DNA of 64,000 bases from Cohnella sp. OV330 (GCF_900112065.1 NZ_FOKE01000005.1:372001-436000), one strand, 5' to 3'; positions 35,813-45,362 are shown, numbered from the stretch's first letter. The notes: generated from the letters alone by a model not told the origin. Made by a program: numbers and translations.

Positions 35813-35916
35813 TTACGGAGCCTGCCTTCCTAACGATGCCTTGTTCTACTTGAATTGTAGCCACGGGTTGGGCTACACTGTCAAGTAGAATTTGCCGAGG
35901 GGAGACCATCTGACTC

Positions 35917-36273
35917 ATGCCCGACATGACCCATGTATTGCTTCAGCGCGCCGACGGCAGCCTCCTGTTCGTCGAGATGCCCGCGTCTCACGCTTATCAG
36001 CTTAACGCGCTGAACCTTAGACTGCACAAGGAACTGTCCAAGCTGACGGCGGACAACGTCCCGGCGCTGCCAAGAGCCGTCGCTGAAGTCGGCAGCCTGG
36101 AGCTGATGGAAGGCGCGGCCGAACGGATCGGCGGCATGGACTACGTCAACGAGCTCGAAGCGACGTTCGCCGCCGTACGCGAAGGCGAGTACCCGATTGT
36201 CTCGCTGCTGACCGAGATTCGCGCGCTGCAGGCGCAGCTCGAACAGTGGTACGAGGAAGAAGGCCTCCTCTAG
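35917..36273 (+). CDS. Conserved hypothetical protein (118 residues)
   Basis: This small acidic soluble protein has a beta-hairpin-like start (THVLLQRADGSLLFVEMP) and two helices, the second a possible coiled coil (LLTEIRALQAQLEQWYEEEG). I do not recognise its family. The ATG at 35917 follows GAGGGGAGA with a rather long spacer; the ATG nine bases later could also be used. It is divergent from sprT and lies upstream of cmpA. A role in sporulation is possible by location only. Confidence 0.65.
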   Translation: MPDMTHVLLQRADGSLLFVEMPASHAYQLNALNLRLHKELSKLTADNVPALPRAVAEVGSLELMEGAAERIGGMDYVNELEATFAAVREGEYPIVSLLTEIRALQAQLEQWYEEEGLL

Positions 36274-36393
36274 CCGCCAACGATCGACGCCAGGCCCAAC
36301 TTTTGCACACGTTCCGCCAGTCGGACCTGCACGGTTCGCCTCTCCTCTCCATAAGGTATTAGTACAGCATGACAGTGGAGGAGGACGACGGCT

Positions 36394-36531
36394 ATGCCGC
36401 AATGGCTGTGCAATCAGATGATGAGGGCTTACCAGAAGAAGGACCGCCGCCAGATCAAGATGCTGAACGACTGCTGGTTTTTTTATTACCGCCAGCCCGC
36501 CAAGGATGCGGCCGCAGGCCCTCGTTCCTAA
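36394..36531 (+). CDS. cmpA: Cortex morphogenetic protein CmpA
   Basis: This 45-residue protein matches the small CmpA family of spore formers. It starts MPQWLCNQMMRAYQKKD, and the conserved core has K-x-L-N-x-C-W-F-F-Y. CmpA acts with ClpXP to degrade the coat protein SpoIVA when assembly fails, as a quality checkpoint in endospore formation. A very strong GGAGGAGG site lies ten bases before the ATG. Its presence next to sprT and tex parallels the B. subtilis ydcK-cmpA-ydcI order. It is strong evidence that the organism forms endospores. Confidence 0.88.
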   Translation: MPQWLCNQMMRAYQKKDRRQIKMLNDCWFFYYRQPAKDAAAGPRS

Positions 36532-36571
36532 CCGACCGTCCCGGTGTGAATCATACGATCTATAATCATTG

Positions 36572-36623
36572 ACAGCCGCCCCGAATGCGGACGCAGCATG
36601 CTGCGCCGCATTCGGGGCGGCTG
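36572..36623. terminator. Bidirectional terminator between cmpA and tex
   Basis: A long near-perfect hairpin (ACAGCCGCCCCGAATGCGG and its complement around CGCAGCATGCTGCG) lies between convergent genes. Only short T runs flank it, but the stem is very stable. Confidence 0.8.
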
Positions 36624-36647
36624 TCTGTCAGGCGCGGGTCGACGGCT

Positions 36648-38837
36648 TTAAGTTTCCGCCGGCCCTTTCATCGTCAAGCTGACGCGACCCTTCTTCAGAT
36701 CCGCGCTCATGACCCACACTTTGACCGTATCGCCCACGGCGACGACTTCCGTCGGATGTTTCACGAACCGGTTGCTAATCTGCGAGATATGCACGAGACC
36801 GTCGTTTTTAATCCCGATGTCGACGAAGGCGCCGAAGTCCACGACGTTGCGGACCGTGCCGGTGAGCTCCATCCCCGGCTTCAAGTCTTCGATATCAAGG
36901 ACGTCGGTGTGGAAAATCGGCGCCGGCAGCTCGTCCCGCGGATCACGCCCCGGGCGCTGGAGGCTGTCGAGAATGTCGCGCAGCGTCGGCACGCCCACGC
37001 CGAGCCCGGCCGCCGTCTCCGCGACGTCCACGCCGCGCAGGCGCTCCTTGACTTCGTCGGTGCCGATCCGGTCCAGCTTCAGGCCGAGCGCCTTGAACAG
37101 CTTGTCCACGACGCCGTACGACTCGGGATGGATCGGCGTGCGGTCGAGCGGATGCGCGCCGTCCGAGATGCGCAGGAAGCCCGCGCATTGCTCGAACGCC
37201 TTCGCGCCGAGCCGCGGCACCTTTTGCAGCTGCTTGCGGTCGGTAAACTTCCCGTTCTCTTCTCTCGCCTTGACGATGTTCTTCGCCAGCGTGGCGTTGA
37301 TGCCCGACACGTACGAGAGCAGCGACGGCGACGCCGTGTTGACGTCTACGCCGACATGGTTGACCGCGGACTCCACGACGCCGCCGAGGCTCTCGTCGAG
37401 CCGCTTCTGGGACACGTCGTGCTGGTACTGCCCGACGCCGATCGCCTTGGGCTCGATTTTCACGAGCTCCGCAAGCGGGTCCTGGAGCCGGCGCGCGATC
37501 GACACCGCGCTGCGCTCGGCGACGTCGAGATCGGGGAACTCCTCCTGCGCGAGCTTGGACGCCGAATACACGCTGGCTCCCGCCTCGTTCACGATGAGGT
37601 ATTGCAGCCCGCGCTCCGGCATGCCCTTGATCACCGACACGACGAACTGCTCCGTCTCGCGCGATGCCGTGCCGTTGCCGACGACGATAAGAGTGACGCC
37701 GTACTGCCCGATCAGCCTGCGGAACAGCGCCTCGGCCTCCGCTTTTTTGTTATGCGGAGGCGTCGGATAGGACACTGCGACTTCGAGCAGCTTGCCCGTA
37801 TCGTCGACGACGGCGAGCTTGCAGCCGGTGCGGTAGGCAGGATCGACGCCGAGCACGACCTGTCCCTTGACCGGCGGCTGTAGCAGCAGGTTTCGCAGGT
37901 TTTCGGAGAAGATGGAGATCGCGTGCTCCTCCGCCTTCTCCGTCAGCTCGCCGCGCAGCTCGCGCTCGATCGACGGGGCGATCAGCCGTTTGTAGGCGTC
38001 CTCCGCCGCCGCGGCGAGCGCATCGCGAGCCGGAGACGGACCGCGGAGCGTCCGCCTGTGAAGTTCGGATACGACGCGGTCGGACGGCACCTCGAGGCCG
38101 ACGCCGAGCACGTCCTCCCGCTCGCCGCGGTTGATCGCGAGCACCCGGTGCGGAGGCAGCCGCTTAACCGGCTCGCTATATTTGTAGTACATCTCGTATA
38201 CCGATTCGGCATCGGCATTTTTAGCCTTGCACTGCAACACGCCTTGGTCCCACGTGAATCGGCGCACCCACTTGCGAATGTCCGCGTCGTCCGCGATGCC
38301 TTCGGCCACGATGTCCATCGCGCCCTGGATCGCTTCTTCCGCGCTGGCGACGCCTTTAGCGGCGTCGATATAACGTGCGGCTTCGCGCAGCAGATCGCCC
38401 TGCCGCGGCTGCGACAGCAGCCAGTTCGCGAGCGGCTCGAGCCCGCGCTCCTTGGCCACGCTCGCCCTCGTCTTGCGCTTTTGCCGATAAGGCCTGTACA
38501 GATCTTCGAGCTCTTGCAGCTTCACCGCGGCGCCGATCGCCTTCGACAGCTCGGGGGTCAGCTTGCCCTGCTCGTCGATCAGACGAAGCACCTCGCCCTT
38601 GCGGTCCTCGAGCTGCTTCAGGTAGCCGCGCCGTTCCTCGATAGCCCGAAGGACGTTCTCGTCAAGCTCGCCGGTCATCTCCTTGCGATAGCGGGCGATG
38701 AACGGTATCGTGTTGCCCTCGTCGAGCAGTCCCGCCACCGTGCGCACCTGCGCAGGCTTCAGGCTAAGCTCGGATGCGATCTGCGCGATCATGCGCTCCG
38801 CCGCAAGCTTCGCGTCCGGCAATGTCGCTTCATTCAT
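36648..38837 (-). CDS. tex: Tex family RNA-binding transcription accessory protein
   Basis: This 729-residue protein has the full Tex build. It has an N-terminal helical domain (IPFIARYRKEMTGELDE), a YqgF-like RNase-H fold (VLGVDPAYRTGCKLAVVD), helix-hairpin-helix repeats (NTASPSLLSYVSGI) and a C-terminal S1 domain (GTVRNVVDFGAFVDIGI). Tex binds nucleic acid and affects transcription and stress or toxin expression in several bacteria. The start at 38837 with GAGGGAG replaces a longer frame. Gene order sprT-cmpA-tex is conserved in Bacillales. Confidence 0.95.
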   Translation of the reverse strand: MNEATLPDAKLAAERMIAQIASELSLKPAQVRTVAGLLDEGNTIPFIARYRKEMTGELDENVLRAIEERRGYLKQLEDRKGEVLRLIDEQGKLTPELSKAIGAAVKLQELEDLYRPYRQKRKTRASVAKERGLEPLANWLLSQPRQGDLLREAARYIDAAKGVASAEEAIQGAMDIVAEGIADDADIRKWVRRFTWDQGVLQCKAKNADAESVYEMYYKYSEPVKRLPPHRVLAINRGEREDVLGVGLEVPSDRVVSELHRRTLRGPSPARDALAAAAEDAYKRLIAPSIERELRGELTEKAEEHAISIFSENLRNLLLQPPVKGQVVLGVDPAYRTGCKLAVVDDTGKLLEVAVSYPTPPHNKKAEAEALFRRLIGQYGVTLIVVGNGTASRETEQFVVSVIKGMPERGLQYLIVNEAGASVYSASKLAQEEFPDLDVAERSAVSIARRLQDPLAELVKIEPKAIGVGQYQHDVSQKRLDESLGGVVESAVNHVGVDVNTASPSLLSYVSGINATLAKNIVKAREENGKFTDRKQLQKVPRLGAKAFEQCAGFLRISDGAHPLDRTPIHPESYGVVDKLFKALGLKLDRIGTDEVKERLRGVDVAETAAGLGVGVPTLRDILDSLQRPGRDPRDELPAPIFHTDVLDIEDLKPGMELTGTVRNVVDFGAFVDIGIKNDGLVHISQISNRFVKHPTEVVAVGDTVKVWVMSADLKKGRVSLTMKGPAET

Positions 38838-38878
38838 GGTACGTCGGCTCCCTCTGGTCAAGTCTTTTCCCATCATAA

Positions 38879-38906
38879 CAAAAGACGCTTCCTGCCGGAA
38901 GCGTCC
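38879..38906 (-). terminator. Terminator after the tetR gene
   Basis: The minus-strand hairpin GACGCTTCC-GGCA-GGAAGCGTC is followed by TTTTG. It separates tetR from tex. Confidence 0.8.
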
Positions 38907-38918
38907 ATAAGACTCGCG

Positions 38919-39533
38919 TCATAGCGCGATCGAAGGCTCGTTCATGTCGGGACAGCGCAGCGCCGCAAGGACAAAAGCCGTCATATCCTCGCAGAGACGC
39001 TCCGAGTCGGGCACGGGCTCCGACAGCACCGGATCGAAAAAGCTGAACTCGCGTCTATACGTAATTCCTCCCCACAGGTAGAGGAACGCGCTATCGAGCG
39101 AACGGTAATGAAACACGCCTCGACGCTTGCCCTCGGCGAGCAGCGAACGAATCTTCTCCCAGATCGGCATCAGATACTCCCGAATGAAGTCGCGTCTGCA
39201 AGTCTCGTTGCCGATCTCGTTTTGAATAACGCGAATGAGGTCGGGGTCCTCGGATTGAAACTTCACGATCTCCCGGATCACGACCTTGAGACCCGCGATC
39301 GGCTCCATCGGCGCGGCGATCGTCTCCCGAACGAGCTCGATGGGAAAAAACTCGTCCAGCAGCGCTTCGAAAAGCTTGTCCTTGCCTTGAAAATAATAGG
39401 ACACGAGCGCGGGATTCGTATCAGCCTCGACGCCAAGCGCCCGAACCGTCGTCCCGTCAAAGCCCTGCCGCGCGAACAGCCGCTTGGCGGCCAGCAGAAT
39501 GCGCATCCTTGCATCTAGCTCGTAGGTACTCAT
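38919..39533 (-). CDS. TetR family transcriptional regulator
   Basis: This 204-residue protein has an N-terminal TetR helix-turn-helix (ILLAAKRLFARQGFDGTTVRAL). A helical C-terminal ligand domain of the kind found in CerR/YttP-like regulators, which bind hydrophobic drugs or fatty acids, follows. I chose ATG at 39533, directly after GGGAGGAACC; the GTG four codons upstream lies inside that site. No efflux gene is next to it. Its targets may be itself or a distant transporter. Confidence 0.87.
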   Translation of the reverse strand: MSTYELDARMRILLAAKRLFARQGFDGTTVRALGVEADTNPALVSYYFQGKDKLFEALLDEFFPIELVRETIAAPMEPIAGLKVVIREIVKFQSEDPDLIRVIQNEIGNETCRRDFIREYLMPIWEKIRSLLAEGKRRGVFHYRSLDSAFLYLWGGITYRREFSFFDPVLSEPVPDSERLCEDMTAFVLAALRCPDMNEPSIAL

Positions 39534-39645
39534 GGTTCCTCCCACGCGAAAATACTTTAGTGCTTCACCGCATTATCTCTATTATGCAGCAAAGAACCTG
39601 CGCGAAGCAAGCATGCGTTTGTCGAATTAGTGGTATTTTTTATGC

Positions 39646-39686
39646 AAAAAAAAGAACGGTCCCTTCTTCGAGAAGGAACCGCTCTT
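39646..39686 (-). terminator. Terminator after ndoA
   Basis: On the minus strand AAGAGCGGTTCCTTC pairs with GAAGGGACCGTTCTT and is followed by TTTTTTT, starting at the ndoA stop codon. Confidence 0.92.
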
Positions 39687-40035
39687 AAAAATCGATCAGA
39701 CCGACGCTGATGAGCAGCGCCTCGTCTACCTTTCGCATCATTTCCTCGTCCAAATGCGTAATCTTGTCCGTGAGCCGCTGCTTGTCGATCGTGCGGATCT
39801 GCTCGAGCAGCACGACCGAGTCGCGCTCCATTCCGTGCTCCTTGGCCTCGATCTCCACATGCGTCGGAAGCTTCGCCTTTTGGATCTGCGCCGTGATCGC
39901 CGCAACGATGACCGTCGGACTGAACCGGTTGCCGATATCGTTCTGTATGACGAGCACAGGGCGTACGCCGCCCTGCTCGGACCCGACGACAGGCGACAGG
40001 TCCGCGTAGAACACATCCCCGCGTTTGACGATCAA
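39685..40035 (-). CDS. ndoA: Type II toxin endoribonuclease EndoA (MazF family)
   Basis: This 116-residue protein is a full-length MazF-family RNase. It is nearly colinear with Bacillus EndoA, which cuts single-stranded mRNA at UACAU. Conserved positions R25 ([12 protein letters not shown]) and T48 are present at the same numbers as in the B. subtilis enzyme. The start is TTG at 40035, with GGGGTG just upstream, immediately after the antitoxin stop. It is the second gene of the antitoxin-toxin pair and ends at a strong terminator. Confidence 0.95.
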   Translation of the reverse strand: MIVKRGDVFYADLSPVVGSEQGGVRPVLVIQNDIGNRFSPTVIVAAITAQIQKAKLPTHVEIEAKEHGMERDSVVLLEQIRTIDKQRLTDKITHLDEEMMRKVDEALLISVGLIDF

Positions 40036-40038
40036 TCG

Positions 40039-40320
40039 CTACACCCCGCTCACGAGCCGTCCGAGCGTGCTCTCGGCGTCTTCCTCGGCATGGAACGCTT
40101 CGGATGCCATGTTCAGGTTAATCTTGGCCATCTCCAGGTATCCCCGCTGCATCGCGTCGCGGATCAGGCGTTTTTTTCTGTCGACCAGATACTGCTTCAT
40201 CGCCTGGCGGACGACTTCGCTGCGATTGGAATTCTCGTTCGCCGCGACATAATCCACCTCGCGCAGCAGATGATCGGGCAGACTGATCATAATCCGCTTC
40301 GTATTGTGCAAATTGGCCAC
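40039..40320 (-). CDS. ndoAI: Antitoxin EndoAI (ribbon-helix-helix)
   Basis: This 93-residue protein has an N-terminal ribbon-helix-helix DNA-binding domain (TKRIMISLPDHLLREVDYV). Its toxin-binding tail MAKINLNMASEAF...ESTLGRLVSG closely matches B. subtilis EndoAI. It neutralises EndoA by masking its active site. The GTG start at 40320 follows GGGGGTG with an eight-base spacer; the longer frame to 40401 is upstream read-through. Order alr-ndoAI-ndoA is conserved in Bacillales, usually ahead of the rsb stress genes, which are not in this window. Confidence 0.93.
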   Translation of the reverse strand: MANLHNTKRIMISLPDHLLREVDYVAANENSNRSEVVRQAMKQYLVDRKKRLIRDAMQRGYLEMAKINLNMASEAFHAEEDAESTLGRLVSGV

Positions 40321-40466
40321 CGAACACGCACCCCCAAAAAATGTCCATGCTGCAATAATTCCCAGTATCTCGTTAGCTGAAAGGAAATATACGAATATCA
40401 TACCATTCGCGCCGTCCGCGCGTCATTCCTGCTTGACGGCATAAAAATGTCGAAGCTCGCCCGCCG

Positions 40467-41651
40467 CTAATGCTGCAGCAGCGGGTTGGCCACGCCGACG
40501 ATCTCGCCGTCCCTGACATACACTCTAGGCACGCGGGCCGCGATCATGCAAGTCACTTCGTAATTAATCGTGCCGAGCTTAGCGGCGAGCTCCTCGACCG
40601 GCAGTACCGCCTCGCCCTGGCGGCCGAAAAGCACGACCTCCTCGTCGGGCGCCCAAGGGGACTCGGCGCCGGATGGCCCTTCGTCCAGACGCACCATGCA
40701 CTGATCCATGCAGATCGAGCCGACGACGGGATGCCGTCGGCCTCTCGCGAGCACCTCGGCCTTGCCGGACAGCATCCGGCTGAAGCCGTCGGCGTAGCCG
40801 ATCGGCAGCGTCCCGATCGACTCGCGTTTTTCCGTGAAGTATCTGGTGCCGTAGCTGATGCCTTCGCCGGCCGCCAGCGTCTTGACGTGGGCGAGCCGCG
40901 TGCGCAGCGACATGACCGGCGCAAGCGGGATCTCGTCGTGCCGGACTTCGTCGCTCGGATACAGGCCGTACATGCCGATGCCCAGGCGCAGCATGCCGCC
41001 TACCTGCGGGGGCAGATCGATGCCGGCGGCGGTATTGCCCGCATGCACGATCTCGACGGGCAGTCCCGCCCGCCGGACATAATCGACGACCGAGGCGAAG
41101 CGCTCGGCCTGCATCGTCGTGTAGCTCTTGTCGCTCTCGTCCGCTCGCGCGTAGTGCGTGTACATGCCTTCGACCGCCAGTTGAGGCAGCTTGAAGGCTC
41201 TCTCTAAAAAACGCTCGGCAGCCGGGCCCGGCAAAATCCCGAGCCTGCCCATGCCGGAATCGATTTTCACGTGCGCTTTGAGCTTCGCCCCTTTTACGGG
41301 CATTCGTTCGATCGCATCGAGTTGATCCTCGCGGTACAACGTCACGGCGATGCCGCGTTCGCGAGCGATCGGAAAAGCATCGGACGGCGTCAGCCCGAGC
41401 ACGAGCGCGGGCGTATCGATGCCCGCATCGCGCAGCTGCAGCGCTTCGTCCAGGAAGGCGACGCCGAGATAGTCCGCGCCGGCCTCTGCCGCCGTTCGCG
41501 CGGTCCAAACCGCGCCATGGCCGTATGCATTGGCCTTCACCGAGGCGAGCAGCCTCGTGCCCGGCGCGAGGCGCGACTTGAACGCGGTCACGTTGGCGCG
41601 CAGCGCGTCAAGCGAGATCACGGCAACCGTCGGCCTGTAATATCCTTCCAC
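40467..41651 (-). CDS. alr: Alanine racemase
   Basis: This 394-residue PLP enzyme interconverts L- and D-alanine for peptidoglycan. The cofactor lysine is K39 (ASVKANAYGHG) and the catalytic tyrosine is Y267 (GEGISYGTRY). I prefer the GTG at 41651, with AGGTGA five bases away, because it places the lysine at the canonical position 39. A GTG nine bases upstream (41660) is the alternative. It lies between the ydcC-like gene and ndoAI in the usual Bacillales order. Confidence 0.95.
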   Translation of the reverse strand: MEGYYRPTVAVISLDALRANVTAFKSRLAPGTRLLASVKANAYGHGAVWTARTAAEAGADYLGVAFLDEALQLRDAGIDTPALVLGLTPSDAFPIARERGIAVTLYREDQLDAIERMPVKGAKLKAHVKIDSGMGRLGILPGPAAERFLERAFKLPQLAVEGMYTHYARADESDKSYTTMQAERFASVVDYVRRAGLPVEIVHAGNTAAGIDLPPQVGGMLRLGIGMYGLYPSDEVRHDEIPLAPVMSLRTRLAHVKTLAAGEGISYGTRYFTEKRESIGTLPIGYADGFSRMLSGKAEVLARGRRHPVVGSICMDQCMVRLDEGPSGAESPWAPDEEVVLFGRQGEAVLPVEELAAKLGTINYEVTCMIAARVPRVYVRDGEIVGVANPLLQH

Positions 41652-41772
41652 GTACGTCACCTACTTTTGCCAGAAAACAGTTTGCTTCCTAATAAGGTAA
41701 TGTTACCGGGCGCGGACCTTACTGTCAACGCAAGAGAGGCAACCAATGGTTGGCTATCCGTCTCTCGGATGC

Positions 41773-41800
41773 CAAAAAGCCGGTCTTAGGACCGGCTTTT
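41773..41800 (-). terminator. Terminator after the YdcC-like lipoprotein gene
   Basis: The hairpin AAAAGCCGGTCC-TAA-GACCGGCTTTTT is strong in both orientations. On the minus strand it ends the YdcC-like gene and separates it from alr. Confidence 0.9.
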
Positions 41801-41832
41801 GGCTGTAAATGAGAAATTAATGAGAGAAGGCT

Positions 41833-42963
41833 TTACTTGCCGGATTGATCCACGAGCGCCTGGGCGACCCGGACCATCTCTTCATGCGGCAGATCGACCG
41901 TCGTCAGGCGGTAGTCCACGCCGTCGTACGTCCAAGACAGCGACTGCGTATCGTCTTCGGTCAGGAAGCCAACGGTGAAGCCGAGATCGAGCGCCTTGGT
42001 CTGCGCCAGCGTCGAGACGGCGCGGTCCTTGGACTGCGACTCGATGATCGAGAAATCGTAGGTTCCGCTGTAGCGCAGCATGACGCCTTGCTCTCCGTCG
42101 CCGAGCTGCACGTCGAACGGCGCTTCCACTTGCGTCACGCCTTGCGGAAGCATGAGCGGATCGGGCTCGATCGCGGCCATTTCGACGACCGGCTCGGCGG
42201 TTTTGCCGTCCGTGCCGTCTGCCGGATCGGCGGTCGCCGGGTCTGCGGACGTGCCGTCCTTGCCGCTCGCATCCGGCGAAGCGCCGTCCGGCAGCGCGCC
42301 GGTCGTGCTGGCGCCATCCTTCGGCGTCGCGAGGTTCTGCTGCATGTCGAACGCGGACTTGTCGAACTTTTTGCCGAATTCGAAGCTGTCGAACTTCACG
42401 TCCACGAGCACGTTCGAATTCGTGTCCGTCACCTCGACCAGCTGCGGCGAATAATCGCTCTTGTCCAGCCAGATCTTCTGGCGGGCGAACGAGCCGTTCT
42501 GATAATTGCCGGCCATCACGTTAAAGACGTAAGAGTCCTTCTCTGCCGCGAACTGGCGCGAGTTGTCGACGGCGATGCTGTGCAGGAGCGTCTGCAGCAG
42601 GTACACTTGGCCCTGGTTGTCCGGCCAGTCGCTCTGGAAGCGGTAGCTCTTATTCAGGCTCGGCGTCAGGACGAACACGCCGTCGTCGTTGCGAAGCACG
42701 ATCTGCGTCACGTCGCGGCTTGCGCTAGTGAGCGCGACGCGGTAATAGTTAGGTTTTTGGTACCACACCTCAACCTTGTAAGCCTGCGGCTGCTGCCCGG
42801 TATGCAGCGTCATGACGCCGCTTCCTTGGTAGCTGTCCATCTTGTCCGACAACTTGGTCAGATCCTTCACGACCGAATCGGCGTTCTTGCCCGCGCCGCA
42901 TCCCGACAGCAACGTCGCGACGAGCACCAGGGCAGCCGCGATCCACGGCAGCTTGCGAAGCAT
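41833..42963 (-). CDS. YdcC/GerS-like LolA-fold lipoprotein
   Basis: This 376-residue protein has a lipoprotein signal with lipobox LLSGC (lipidated Cys22). A LolA-type beta-half-barrel domain (about 30-230), a low-complexity Asp/Gly/Ala/Pro linker (about 235-275) and a C-terminal DUF4367-like domain follow. The B. subtilis equivalent YdcC, at the same place before alr, and the clostridial GerS protein act in sporulation or germination. The start at 42963 follows GAGGGG; the upstream frame has no site. It should be anchored on the outer face of the membrane. Confidence 0.87.
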   Translation of the reverse strand: MLRKLPWIAAALVLVATLLSGCGAGKNADSVVKDLTKLSDKMDSYQGSGVMTLHTGQQPQAYKVEVWYQKPNYYRVALTSASRDVTQIVLRNDDGVFVLTPSLNKSYRFQSDWPDNQGQVYLLQTLLHSIAVDNSRQFAAEKDSYVFNVMAGNYQNGSFARQKIWLDKSDYSPQLVEVTDTNSNVLVDVKFDSFEFGKKFDKSAFDMQQNLATPKDGASTTGALPDGASPDASGKDGTSADPATADPADGTDGKTAEPVVEMAAIEPDPLMLPQGVTQVEAPFDVQLGDGEQGVMLRYSGTYDFSIIESQSKDRAVSTLAQTKALDLGFTVGFLTEDDTQSLSWTYDGVDYRLTTVDLPHEEMVRVAQALVDQSGK

Positions 42964-43095
42964 CACATCAACCCCTCTTCGATTGGTTAGTCCATGCTTC
43001 ATTCCTATGAGGGGACTTGACCAAATATGCGGACGAGATTGACGAGCCGGCATACGGGACGATCGATAGGGCATTTCTACTATATAAAGGACAAA

Positions 43096-45009
43096 CTATT
43101 CGGACGAACGACGGCTGACCTCGCCGCGCATGCGATCGATCAGCTCCGCCACCGTCATCTCCCCCGCTTCCCCGTCGCCCCGCCGTCTCACGGACACCGT
43201 GCCGCGCTCGCGCTCCTTTTCGCCGACGACGAGCATGTACGGCACCTTTTGCAGCTGCGCCTCGCGGATCTTGTAGCCGAGCTTCTCGCTTCGCAGGTCG
43301 GCCTCGATTCGGATGCCCGCTTCGGCCAGCTCGCGCTTGACCTGCAGCGCATAGTCGGCGAACGAATCCGATACCGGCAGCAGTTTCGCCTGTACCGGCG
43401 CCAGCCACAGCGGAAATGCGCCGCCGTAATGTTCCGTGAGCATCCCGATGAAGCGGTCGATCGAGCCGTAGATCGCCCTGTGGATGACGATCGGCCGATG
43501 CTTCAGGCCATCCTCGCCGACGTACGTCAGATCGAATTTGTCCGGCATCTGGTAGTCGAGCTGAATCGTGCCGCACTGCCAGCTGCGCTTCAGCGCGTCG
43601 AGGATGTGGAAGTCGATCTTCGGTCCGTAGAAGGCGCCGTCGCCTTCGTTCAGTTGGTACGGCAGACCCAGCTTCTCTAGCGCGTTCTGCAGTCCCCGCT
43701 CAGCCTCGTCCCACGTCTCCGCCGTCCCCAGATAGTCGTCCGGCCGCGTAGACAGCTCGATCTTGTACGCGAAGCCGAACACGCGATAGATCTCGTCGAT
43801 CAGGGAGATCGTCCGCTTGATCTCCTCCTCGATCTGGTCCTGGCGCAGGAAGATATGGGCGTCGTCCTGGCAGAACGTGCGCACCCGCATCATGCCGTTC
43901 AGCGCGCCGGAAAATTCGTGCCGGTGCACCTGGCCGAACTCGGACAGCCGGATCGGCAGCTCGCGGTAAGAGTGCAGTTCGTTTTTGTAGATCAACATAT
44001 GTCCCGGGCAGTTCATCGGCTTCAGCGCGAACTTCGTGTCGTCCACCTGCGTGAAGTACATGTTGTCTTTATAATGATCCCAATGGCCCGATTGCTCCCA
44101 GATGCGGTTGTTCATCATGAACGGCGTGCGCACTTCGTCGTAGTCCCGCTTGCCTTGAATCTCTCGCGAGAAGTTCTCGAGCGCCGTACGGATCGTCATT
44201 CCCTTGGGCAGGTAGAACGGCATGCCCGGCGCTTCCTCGGAGAACATGAACAGCTCGAGCTCCTTGCCGAGCTTGCGATGATCCCGCTTCTTGGCTTCCT
44301 CCAGCAAGCGCAGATGCTCCAGCAAATCGGCTTCCTTGGGAAACGAAGTGCCGTAAATGCGCTGCAGCATTTTGTTTTTCGCGTCGCCCCGCCAGTACGC
44401 CCCAGCCACGCTCATCAGCTTGAACGCCTTGATGCGCCCGGTCGACGGCAGATGGGGGCCGCGGCATAAGTCCGCGAATTCGCCCTGCTCATAGACCGTG
44501 ATGACGGCATCCGCCGGCAGATCCCGGATCAGCTCCAGCTTGAGCGGATCCGCTGCGAATCGGCGCTCGGCATCTTCCCGGCCTACCTCATGCCGGACGA
44601 TCGGGAGATCTTCGCCGGCGATCCGCGCCATCTCGCGTTCGATGTCAGCCAGATCGCTCTCCGTCAGCGCTCGCTCCATATCGATATCATAATAAAAGCC
44701 GTCCTGTATGACCGGCCCGATGCCCAGCTTGACGATATCCGCGCCGCCGTAAACGCGCCGGATCGCCTGCGCCATCAAGTGCGCCGTGCTATGGCGGTAT
44801 ACCTCAATTCCTTCCGGGTCATCGAGCGTCAGGATCTCGACCTGCGCGTCGCGCTCGATCGAAGTTCCCAGATCGACGGGCCGGCCGTCGACTTTTCCCG
44901 CGATCGCCCGCTTGCGGAGGCTCGGCCCGACGATCCCGGCCATCTCGCCGACGGTAGTTCCGCCGACCACCTCTCGCATTTTTCCGTCAGCCAACGTTAC
45001 CTTTACCAT
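43096..45009 (-). CDS. thrS: Threonyl-tRNA synthetase
   Basis: This 637-residue class II synthetase has an N-terminal TGS domain (VKVTLADGKMREV), an editing domain with the HSTAHLMAQA motif, a catalytic core (RMRVRTFCQDDAHIF is motif 2) and a C-terminal anticodon domain. It charges tRNA-Thr with threonine and uses a zinc ion. The ATG at 45009 is preceded by AAGGAGG. A T-box leader with its own promoter lies upstream, so expression rises when tRNA-Thr is uncharged. Length is normal for the family. Confidence 0.97.
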   Translation of the reverse strand: MVKVTLADGKMREVVGGTTVGEMAGIVGPSLRKRAIAGKVDGRPVDLGTSIERDAQVEILTLDDPEGIEVYRHSTAHLMAQAIRRVYGGADIVKLGIGPVIQDGFYYDIDMERALTESDLADIEREMARIAGEDLPIVRHEVGREDAERRFAADPLKLELIRDLPADAVITVYEQGEFADLCRGPHLPSTGRIKAFKLMSVAGAYWRGDAKNKMLQRIYGTSFPKEADLLEHLRLLEEAKKRDHRKLGKELELFMFSEEAPGMPFYLPKGMTIRTALENFSREIQGKRDYDEVRTPFMMNNRIWEQSGHWDHYKDNMYFTQVDDTKFALKPMNCPGHMLIYKNELHSYRELPIRLSEFGQVHRHEFSGALNGMMRVRTFCQDDAHIFLRQDQIEEEIKRTISLIDEIYRVFGFAYKIELSTRPDDYLGTAETWDEAERGLQNALEKLGLPYQLNEGDGAFYGPKIDFHILDALKRSWQCGTIQLDYQMPDKFDLTYVGEDGLKHRPIVIHRAIYGSIDRFIGMLTEHYGGAFPLWLAPVQAKLLPVSDSFADYALQVKRELAEAGIRIEADLRSEKLGYKIREAQLQKVPYMLVVGEKERERGTVSVRRRGDGEAGEMTVAELIDRMRGEVSRRSSE

Positions 45010-45041
45010 TGCACAAGCCTCCTTGGGGTGTATTTGAACGC

Positions 45042-45358
45042 AAAAAAACGCACTTCTCCTCAAAGGGACGAGTGCGTTCAAGCTCGTGGTTCCACCCTAA
45101 TTCGACCTGCGCGAACACGCATCGGCAGCAAGCCGACCCATGACGGGCGAAGTCCTCATCGGTATCCGGTAACGGGGATAAGACGGTATCGCCTACTGAC
45201 GCGGCGCCGCGAACGGCTCACGGGTTCGACGCTACGGCTGCAAAGGGGTAATCCGCTTCCGGTCTCCGCAGAGGCTCGCACCTTGCACCTCTTTCTCTGT
45301 CCGGTCCTCGAAGGGGATCATGTCTTCGGTCGTCGCCTGAATAGATGGATTGCTTGGG
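45042..45358 (-). ncRNA. T-box leader of thrS
   Basis: The minus-strand leader carries the conserved T-box sequence AATTAGGGTGGAACCACG (45102-45085). A terminator hairpin (GCACTCGTCCC... with T run, 45078-45042) follows. The preceding 250 bases are rich in stem-forming segments. Binding of uncharged tRNA-Thr to the T-box should stabilise an antiterminator. I could not fix the specifier codon with certainty; an ACC within GATTACCCC is one candidate. Confidence 0.92.
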
Positions 45359-45362
45359 ACTT

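Noticed and set aside
36384..36420. cmpA start at an upstream codon in the other frame (36369 frame)
   Set aside because: The 36369 frame does not match CmpA. The ATG at 36394 fits both the family and the ribosome site.
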